Assembly (NCBI RefSeq): GCF_003319115.1 | Contig: NZ_QOHF01000008.1 | Location: forward strand, 1 to 64,000 | From: Geodermatophilus sp. TF02-6 | Lineage (GTDB): Bacteria > Actinomycetota > Actinomycetes > Mycobacteriales > Geodermatophilaceae | Direction of reading: 5' to 3' | Length of the DNA stretch: 64,000 nucleotides | Shown: piece after piece, positions 58,332 through 64,000 of the stretch | Numbering within the stretch: the first letter of the stretch is position 1 | Layout: every line of letters begins with the position of its first letter | Position numbers and translations under genes: made by a program | Notes under the pieces: model-generated | Told to the model about the DNA's origin: nothing | The model's database searches: none | What the model saw: the letters and a program-made list of their open reading frames with translations, nothing else

Positions 58332-58521
58332 CCGCCGTCCGGCTGGTGTCAGGGGAATCACAGGCGGCGTCCTCCCAGGTCAGCGGTCCGGCCATCCTGG
58401 TCGGCCTCGTCGACGAGGGGTGGGGCGCCGTAGGCTCGGGGAGCAGGCCTGTCCCGCACCGCCGCCGGACCGGGCCGTCCCGCACCCGTGCACGTCATCC
58501 GCACCCGACCCGTCGGAGCTC

Positions 58522-59415
58522 ATGACCTCCCCGCGCACCGAGACGACTGCCCGCCCCGACGACGACACCGCCGACAAGCCCCAGCGCAGCCAGCTCAGCG
58601 CCGTCCAGGTGACCGCCGGCGCGCTGGCCGCGGTGTCCTCCGCCGTGGCCATGTCGTTCTTCGGCGTGGCCGGCACCCTGATCGGCGCGGCCCTGGCCAG
58701 CGTGATCAGCACGGTCAGCGCCGCCCTGTACAGCGAGTCCCTGAACCGGACCGGCCAGCGACTGCGCCGGGGTCGCACGCAGCGCCCGGGGGCCTCGGCG
58801 GAGCAGCCGGCCCCGGCTGCGGCGCCGGCCACCCGCGCGCTCCCGGTCCAGCGTCCACCCGCCCCGGGCGCGGCCGCGACGCCGACCACGCGCGTGCTGC
58901 CCGCGCACCTCGACCCGCGCCGTCCCCCGGTGCGCCGCCGGGCATGCTGGGTGCGGGTGGCCGCCTACGCCATCGGCGTCTTCGCCATCGCCATGGCGGT
59001 CGTGACCACGGTGGAGCTGGTGGGGCAGAAGCCGGTGTCCGCGCTCGTCGGCGGCTCCGACACGTCCGGGACGACGACCACGATCGGCGCGCTCACCAAC
59101 GCGTCGTCCTCCCGGGACTCGACGCCGACCTCGCCCGACACGACCACGCCGGCGACCCCCACCGACGCCTCGGCGACGGCCACTCCCTCCGAGGGGTCCG
59201 ACGGCGACGACTCGGTGTCGGAGGCGCCGCAGACCGACAGCGACGACTCCGGTTCGGCGACGGCCACACCCTCGAGGTCGGCCACGCCGACGGCGACCGA
59301 CACGGACTCCTCCCCGTCGTCGACCGCTCCGCGCTCCTCCGCCGCGCCGACCCGGTCGTCGGCGGGCTCGCCGGCCACCTCTGCACCGGCCCAGGGAACC
59401 GACTCGGCCCCCTGA
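58522..59415 (+). CDS. membrane protein with Ser/Thr/Asp-rich extracellular tail
   Basis: 297 residues from ATG 58522. A hydrophobic region near the N-terminus (VQVTAGALAAVSSAVAMSFF, then GVAGTLIGAALASVISTVSA) may span the membrane twice. A Pro/Arg/Ala linker and a third helix (WVRVAAYAIGVFAIAMAVVT) follow. The last 110 residues are Thr/Ser/Pro/Asp-rich and disordered, probably outside. No enzymatic domain is visible. It lies 190 nt after the tRNA; that gap has no other gene. Function unknown. Confidence 0.7.
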   Translation: MTSPRTETTARPDDDTADKPQRSQLSAVQVTAGALAAVSSAVAMSFFGVAGTLIGAALASVISTVSAALYSESLNRTGQRLRRGRTQRPGASAEQPAPAAAPATRALPVQRPPAPGAAATPTTRVLPAHLDPRRPPVRRRACWVRVAAYAIGVFAIAMAVVTTVELVGQKPVSALVGGSDTSGTTTTIGALTNASSSRDSTPTSPDTTTPATPTDASATATPSEGSDGDDSVSEAPQTDSDDSGSATATPSRSATPTATDTDSSPSSTAPRSSAAPTRSSAGSPATSAPAQGTDSAP

Positions 59416-59493
59416 CGGGCAGGACCGCTGCGCGGGCGACGCTCCTCCGATCGGGTCGTCCTGCGCGGCCGGGGCTGCACCGCGGACGGACCC

Positions 59494-59748
59494 GTGCCGA
59501 CGACGTCCGGTGTGACCCTCCTGCGCCCCGTCCGCCACCGCGCTCCCGGCCGGCTCTCCGGCCTGCTCTCCCGCGCCCGCCGCGCCCTGACCACCGAGGA
59601 CCCCGGAGCCTGGGACCCGCACCGGGACGGCGAGCTGCTCGACTGGCTCGGGTTCCGGCCGCCGGCCGCCCCCCGACCGGGACCTCAGGACCGGCCGAGC
59701 AGTTCGCCGACCAGCGGGACCAGCGCCGCGAAGGCCTGGCCGCGGTGA
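59494..59748 (+). CDS. small basic hypothetical protein (doubtful)
   Basis: 84 residues from GTG 59494: MPTTSGVTLLRPVRHRAPGR, then LTTEDPGAWDPHRDGELLDW. Its last 21 codons overlap the 3' end of rdgB on the other strand. The part before the overlap has plausible composition, but no family is recognised and no ribosome site is obvious. It could be spurious. Confidence 0.3.
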   Translation: MPTTSGVTLLRPVRHRAPGRLSGLLSRARRALTTEDPGAWDPHRDGELLDWLGFRPPAAPRPGPQDRPSSSPTSGTSAAKAWPR

Positions 59749-60296
59749 CTGCGCGCGTCCTTCTCCTCGGGCGAGAGCTCGGCCGAGGTCAGCTCCAGCC
59801 CCTCGGGCACGAACACCGGGTCGTAGCCGAAGCCGTTGGCGCCACGTTCCTCGCTGACGACCCGGCCGCGCCAGGAGCGCTCGACGACCCGCTCGCCGCC
59901 GTCCGGGGTCACCACCGCGGCGGCGCACACGAACGCCGCACCGCGCCGCTCGTCCGGGACGTCGGCCAGCTGCCCGAGCAGCAGCGCGGTGTTCGCACGG
60001 TCGTCGCCGTGCCGGCCCGACCAGCGGGCGGACAGCACGCCCGGCATCCCGTTCAGCGCGTCCACGGTCAGGCCGGAGTCGTCGGCGACCGCCGGCAGGC
60101 CGGTGCGCCGCACCGCCTCCCGGGCTTTGAGCAGGGCGTTCTCCGCGAACGTCGCGCCGGTCTCGGGGGCCTCGGGGTACTCGGCGACGTCGCGCAGGCC
60201 GACGACCTCCACCCCGGGGACGGCGCTCCGCAGCAGCCGCTGCAGCTCGGCGAGCTTGCCCGGGTTGCGGGTGGCCAGCAGCAGCCGGGTGCTCAT
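59685..60296 (-). CDS. rdgB: RdgB/HAM1 XTP/dITP pyrophosphatase
   Basis: 203 residues from ATG 60296, overlapping the rph stop (ATGA). Conserved: [49 protein letters not shown] with its metal ligands, [10 protein letters not shown], and [10 protein letters not shown] near the end. It hydrolyses ITP/XTP and their deoxy forms, keeping damaged purines out of DNA and RNA. It forms the usual actinobacterial rph-rdgB operon. Confidence 0.96.
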   Translation of the reverse strand: MSTRLLLATRNPGKLAELQRLLRSAVPGVEVVGLRDVAEYPEAPETGATFAENALLKAREAVRRTGLPAVADDSGLTVDALNGMPGVLSARWSGRHGDDRANTALLLGQLADVPDERRGAAFVCAAAVVTPDGGERVVERSWRGRVVSEERGANGFGYDPVFVPEGLELTSAELSPEEKDARSHRGQAFAALVPLVGELLGRS

Positions 60297-61048
60297 CGAC
60301 GCGCTGCCGGCGTGGACAGGGCCTCCTGCTGCAGCGCGGCGAGCTCGGCGCACCCGGCGACCGCCAGGTCGAGCAGCGCGTCGAGGGTGGCGCGGTCGAA
60401 GACGCCGTTCTCCGCGGTGCCCTGGACCTCGACGAAGCTGCCCTCGCCGGTGCAGACGACGTTCATGTCGGTGCCGGCCGCCACGTCCTCCTCGTAGGCG
60501 AGGTCGAGCCGCGGCTCCCCGTCGACGACGCCGACGCTGACCGCGGTCACCGACTGCACGAGCGCCTTGGGCCTGGCCAGCTTCCGGCGCGCAGCCAGCC
60601 ACGAGACGGCGTCGGCGAGGGCGACGTAGGCGCCGGTGATGGCCGCCGTCCGGGTGCCGCCGTCGGCCTGCAGGACGTCGCAGTCGATCGCGATGCTGTT
60701 CTCCCCCAGCGCCGCCAGGTCGATCGAGGCCCGCAGCGAGCGCCCGACCAGCCGGCTGATCTCGTGGGTGCGCCCGCCGACGCGACCCTTGACCGACTCG
60801 CGGTCGCTGCGGGTGTGGGTGGCCCGCGGCAGCATCGCGTACTCGGCGGTGACCCAGCCCAGCCCGGAGCCCTTCCGCCAGCGCGGCACGCCCTCGGCGA
60901 CGCTCGCCGCGCACAGCACCCGGGTGCGGCCGAACTCCACCAGCACCGAGCCCTCGGCGTGGTCGAGCCAGTTGCGGGTGATCGTCACGGGGCGGAGCTG
61001 GTCGGCCGCCCGGCCGTCGGGGCGGGTCTTCCGGGGTGTCGCCGTCAC
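60293..61048 (-). CDS. rph: ribonuclease PH
   Basis: 251 residues. RNase PH core: [60 protein letters not shown], and [20 protein letters not shown]. It trims tRNA 3' ends by phosphorolysis. The ATG at 61048 fits the family start ([15 protein letters not shown]). The rdgB gene overlaps its stop. Confidence 0.96.
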   Translation of the reverse strand: MTATPRKTRPDGRAADQLRPVTITRNWLDHAEGSVLVEFGRTRVLCAASVAEGVPRWRKGSGLGWVTAEYAMLPRATHTRSDRESVKGRVGGRTHEISRLVGRSLRASIDLAALGENSIAIDCDVLQADGGTRTAAITGAYVALADAVSWLAARRKLARPKALVQSVTAVSVGVVDGEPRLDLAYEEDVAAGTDMNVVCTGEGSFVEVQGTAENGVFDRATLDALLDLAVAGCAELAALQQEALSTPAARR

Positions 61049-61104
61049 GTACGCCGACAGTAGTGCGCGCGTCGGCGGCCTCCGGGCCGGGCAGGATCAG
61101 CGGT

Positions 61105-61509
61105 GTGCGATCGGAGCTGCGAGCGGTCCGGACCGGAGGCGTGCCCACGGTGGTCGACCTCACCGACGAGTGCGCGGAGTTCGTGCGCGGCGAGGCCGAC
61201 GGGCTGCTGCACGTGTTCGTGCCGCACGCGACCGCGGGGGTGGCGGTCATCGAGACGGGGGCCGGCAGCGACGACGACCTGCTGGCCCAGCTCGACGTCC
61301 TGCTGCCCCGCGACGACCGCTGGCGGCACCGGCACGGCAGCGCCGGGCACGGCCGGGACCACGTGCTGCCGGCGTTCGTCCCCCCGCACGCCAGCGTCCC
61401 GGTGCTCGAGGGCCGCCTGCAGCTGGGCACCTGGCAGCGGATCTGCCTGGTCGACACCAACACCGACAACCCGCAGCGGCACGTCCGGCTGTCCTTCCTC
61501 GCCGGATGA
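61105..61509 (+). CDS. YjbQ/UPF0047 family protein
   Basis: 134 residues from GTG 61105 (GTG 61103 is out of frame). Conserved blocks: GLLHVFVPHATAGVAVIETG, HGRDHVLPAFVPPHASVPVL with His residues, LQLGTWQRICLVDTNTDNPQ. Some family members show weak thiamine-phosphate synthase activity; the true role is uncertain. Divergent from rph across 56 bp. Confidence 0.9.
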   Translation: MRSELRAVRTGGVPTVVDLTDECAEFVRGEADGLLHVFVPHATAGVAVIETGAGSDDDLLAQLDVLLPRDDRWRHRHGSAGHGRDHVLPAFVPPHASVPVLEGRLQLGTWQRICLVDTNTDNPQRHVRLSFLAG

Positions 61510-61558
61510 CCCGCTCCCCGTGACAGACGCGTCGGCGGGGCACGGCAGGATCGCGGGC

Positions 61559-62059
61559 ATGACCGACACCGACAGCGGCACCGACACGGCCCCCGCCCGC
61601 CTGGCCCCCGGTGACCCCGCGCCGGAGTTCACCCTGCCCGACGCCGACGGCACCCCGGTGTCCCTGGCCGACCACCGGGGACGCCGGGTGATCGTCTACT
61701 GCTACCCCGCCGCCCTCACCCCCGGGTGCACCACGCAGGCGGTCGACTTCACCGCGTCCGCCGGTGAGCTGGCCGAGGCGGGGGTGGACATCATCGGCAT
61801 CTCCCCCGACCCGCCGGAGGATCTGCTCCGCTTCCGCGAGCAGGAGGGGCTGGGCATCACCCTGGTCTCCGACGTCGACCAGCGGGTGCTGCGGGCCTAC
61901 GGCGCCTACGGGACCAAGAAGCTCTACGGCAAGGAGGTCGTCGGAGTGATCCGGTCGACCTTCGTGGTCGACGCCGAGGGCCGCATCGAGCGGGCCTCCT
62001 ACAACGTCAAGGCCACCGGGCACGTCGCCAAGCTGCGCCGCGACCTCGGCCTGGCCTGA
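61559..62059 (+). CDS. bcp: thioredoxin-dependent peroxiredoxin (BCP/PrxQ)
   Basis: 166 residues from ATG 61559. Peroxiredoxin site YCYPAALTPGCTTQAVDFTA: the resolving/peroxidatic pattern has one Cys in PGCTTQ and a second at YCYP rather than the common downstream C. The peroxidatic Cys is the PGCT Cys; the usual resolving Cys five residues on is absent (Val-Asp), so it may work as a 1-Cys type. It reduces hydrogen and organic peroxides. Confidence 0.92.
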   Translation: MTDTDSGTDTAPARLAPGDPAPEFTLPDADGTPVSLADHRGRRVIVYCYPAALTPGCTTQAVDFTASAGELAEAGVDIIGISPDPPEDLLRFREQEGLGITLVSDVDQRVLRAYGAYGTKKLYGKEVVGVIRSTFVVDAEGRIERASYNVKATGHVAKLRRDLGLA

Positions 62060-62088
62060 CCGCGGGCCGGCGCGCCCCCGGCCTGCGG

Positions 62089-63345
62089 TCAGTGGTGCTC
62101 GGCGGCCTCCCGCCGGACGGCGGCGCGGGCCTCGGCGAAGTGGACCACCTCGTAGGCCACCAGCCCGACGAGCAGCAGGGTGAGCAGGCCCAGCGCGGCC
62201 AGCGCCGGCAGGTGCCGGGCACCCAGCGGCGCCAACAGCAGGAGCAGCACCACGACCGCCCGCGGCCGGTTGATCGACCCGATGTTGCGTTCGCGGAAGG
62301 CCAGGTGGCCGAGGAGGTAGGCCGCCGCGCCGCCGAACAACGCCCACAACGGCGTGGCCGACAGCGGGTCGGTCAGCGTGTGCGACCCGGTGTCGCCCAC
62401 GTACTGGGCCACCTTCTTCAGGCCGAGGGCCAGGTAGATGATCCCGGCGATCATCGGGAAGTGCAGGTAGGTGTAGGAGTCGCGGGCCAACCGGGGTCGC
62501 TGCGCCGCAGGCTGCTCGCGCAGCACCCGCTCGGCCACCGGCGCGACGACGTCGAAGTACGTCCACCACAGGGCGACGGTCACCGTCAGCCCGAGCAGGG
62601 CGGTCGCGGCGATGGGCACGGTGAGCGGCAGGTCGGTGACCCCGACGCCGACGGCGATGATCGACTCGCCCAGCGCGATGAGCACGATCAGGCCGTGCCG
62701 TTCGGCGAAGTGCCGCGGCGCCGGCAACCGCCAGCCGCCTGCCCCGGCGGCGTAGACCCCGATGTAGTCGACCACCAGCGCCAGCGCCCACAGCCCGGTC
62801 TGCGCCGGGCCGCCCAGCAGCGCGCCGACCACCAGCAGCGCGGCGGCGGTGAACACCGGCACCGCGGTCCGCCGCAACTGCCGGCGCAGGCCGCTGTCCC
62901 CGGCGGCCGCCACCGTGTACACGCCCAGGTGCCCCAGGCGCACCACGGCCAGCGCGACCGCGAGCACCAGCGGCGCGTGCAGCCCCGCCCCGCGGTCGTT
63001 CCACGCCTCGGGGATGGCCAGCGCGACGAAGAACATCGCGGCCATGGCCACGAGCACCCCCGCCCGCACGACCCCCTCGTCGGCGCGCGCCTGGTTGCCG
63101 AGCCAGGCGTAGCTGCACCACGCCCACCACAGCAGGGCGATCATCACCAGGCCGCGCAGCACGCCGCGCCAGCCCAGGTCGTCGGCCATGAAGGCGGTCA
63201 CCTGGGTGATCGCGAACACGAAGACCAGGTCGAACAGCAGCTCGAGGGTGGTGACCGTGTGGCCCTCGTCGGTGGGCACGAACCGTCCCCACCGGTGTCT
63301 GGTACGTGACGGCGCCGCTGCCGCCGACCCGGTCCACCCGGTCAT
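62089..63345 (-). CDS. low temperature requirement protein A (LtrA) family membrane protein
   Basis: 418 residues from ATG 63345; the frame beyond is not family-like. LtrA signature LELLFDLVFVFAITQVTAFM near the N-terminus, then about 11 hydrophobic segments, HGLIVLIALGESIIAVGVGV and WWTYFDVVAPVAERVL in the middle, and SYTYLHFPMIAGIIYLALGL. First linked to cold growth in Listeria; biochemical role not known. It faces the peroxiredoxin gene tail to tail. Confidence 0.92.
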   Translation of the reverse strand: MTGWTGSAAAAPSRTRHRWGRFVPTDEGHTVTTLELLFDLVFVFAITQVTAFMADDLGWRGVLRGLVMIALLWWAWCSYAWLGNQARADEGVVRAGVLVAMAAMFFVALAIPEAWNDRGAGLHAPLVLAVALAVVRLGHLGVYTVAAAGDSGLRRQLRRTAVPVFTAAALLVVGALLGGPAQTGLWALALVVDYIGVYAAGAGGWRLPAPRHFAERHGLIVLIALGESIIAVGVGVTDLPLTVPIAATALLGLTVTVALWWTYFDVVAPVAERVLREQPAAQRPRLARDSYTYLHFPMIAGIIYLALGLKKVAQYVGDTGSHTLTDPLSATPLWALFGGAAAYLLGHLAFRERNIGSINRPRAVVVLLLLLAPLGARHLPALAALGLLTLLLVGLVAYEVVHFAEARAAVRREAAEHH

Positions 63346-63454
63346 GGGTCGCTCCCGCCCGCCGGGCCCGCCCCGGCCGCTCCTGCCCCCGCGCGGGCAC
63401 ATCATGTCCGCTGCGGGAGAGGGCGACGAGAGCGTTCGCTCCGGGCGGACGCAC

Positions 63455-63940
63455 TCAGGGCCGCCACGTGCCCGGACGCGGCTGGCACCAGGGCCCGCAC
63501 GGGTGGCCGGGGTCCCACGGGAAGGTCCCGCCCGGGTGCGGCCAGGTCAGCTGGTAGGCCGGGACGGAGTACTCGGCGGGACGCTGGTAGAAGCGGTTCG
63601 CCGAGAGCAGCACCTCCCCGGGGTTGGGGCACACCTCGACGAACAGCTGCTCCGCCCAGCCCTCCCAGGTGACGAACTCACCGGGCACGAGCGTGCGCCC
63701 GCCGGCCACCATCCGGGCGGCCTCGTCGAGCAGGCCGTGCGCGCTCTCCGGGCCCAGGCCCACCACGACCAGCTCCGGGTGGCCCAGCCCGAACAGGCCG
63801 ACCGTGTACCCGAAGGACGGCTCGTCGGGTTCCTCGCCAGCGCCCACGTACTGCACCGCCCAGCGGCACTTGCGGATGACGGCGGTGAGGTGGGCGTCCT
63901 CCTGGTCGAGCCAGGCGGTGATCCGCGGATCGGTCGTCAT
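63455..63940 (-). CDS. DUF4262 family protein
   Basis: 161 residues from ATG 63940. DUF4262 features: [20 protein letters not shown], then [20 protein letters not shown] and a Trp-rich end ([20 protein letters not shown]). Function is unknown; a cytoplasmic protein. The region 63346-63454 has no gene, and 63941-64000 only the upstream DNA of this gene. Confidence 0.85.
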   Translation of the reverse strand: MTTDPRITAWLDQEDAHLTAVIRKCRWAVQYVGAGEEPDEPSFGYTVGLFGLGHPELVVVGLGPESAHGLLDEAARMVAGGRTLVPGEFVTWEGWAEQLFVEVCPNPGEVLLSANRFYQRPAEYSVPAYQLTWPHPGGTFPWDPGHPCGPWCQPRPGTWRP

Positions 63941-64000
63941 GCCCGGTAGCCTGCGCCGGCGGGGGGACAGCCGGGCGGGACGGCCGCGCCGGGCTGTGGA

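Overview
The window is chromosomal DNA of a very GC-rich actinobacterium. Coding density is high, GTG/TTG starts are common, stop/start overlaps (ATGA, GTGA) are frequent, and several genes look leaderless (a TANNNT -10 box 6-10 nt before the start codon). The gene styles (DUF6394 protein beside a K+ channel, class F sortase with DUF4397, phytochrome-PP2C fusion, LAL regulators) suggest a soil or stone actinobacterium of the Geodermatophilaceae type. That placement is inference from protein style, not a search result. No integrase, transposase, rRNA or CRISPR array was seen.

Layout. 1-2.9 kb: small accessory genes, namely an XRE regulator with a nucleotidyltransferase, a frameshifted third ORF, and a VapBC-like pair whose toxin is broken. 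3.1-7.2 kb: PP2C phosphatase, pyrophosphatase, K+ channel/TrkA-N protein and its DUF6394 partner. 8-11.6 kb: ABC exporter with a tiny leader ORF, a minisatellite and an MFS exporter. 11.8-15.2 kb: envelope cluster of a large membrane protein, a DUF4397 protein and a class F sortase. 15.2-21.3 kb: a possible peptide system made of a 71-aa precursor-like peptide, a PqqD-like/M50 membrane metalloprotease and a divergent LAL-type LuxR regulator. 22-24.6 kb: proline catabolism (putB-pruA). 24.8-25.9 kb: divergent TetR pair with duplicated operators. 26-29 kb: heme oxygenase plus bacteriophytochrome-PP2C. 32.8-38.8 kb: phenylacetate module paaABCDE / paaK-paaR. 39.8-43.3 kb: ClpP, MFS and an epimerase. 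43.3-52.1 kb: frameshifted envelope protein, RadC, and a type I restriction-modification operon (hsdR, hsdM, hsdS) with an AbiE type IV toxin-antitoxin pair inserted between hsdR and hsdM. 52.1-64 kb: acyl-CoA dehydrogenase/thioesterase, STAS protein, gene remnants, EAL protein, tRNA-Leu, RNase PH-RdgB, peroxiredoxin, LtrA and DUF4262.

Two themes recur. First, defence and conflict genes carry their own operators. The XRE/nucleotidyltransferase pair and AbiEi-AbiEii both have inverted repeats at or next to a -10 box directly before the start codon. Second, the region has many broken genes. Single-base frameshifts affect the small ORF at 455-620, vapC and the PPxW envelope protein. Internal deletions affect vapC/zinc-ribbon, the EAL remnant at 31.1 kb and the aldo/keto reductase at 54.6 kb, and there is a DUF427 fragment at 57.7 kb.

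The best candidate for an undescribed system is 15.2-21.3 kb. There a short peptide with an LPxR-type leader, a poly-Gly hinge and an Asn/Gly/Thr/Asp-rich tail has its own ribosome site. A strong attenuator separates it from a PqqD-like/M50 intramembrane protease. The extracytoplasmic tail of that protease resembles the tail of the membrane protein encoded 2 kb away.
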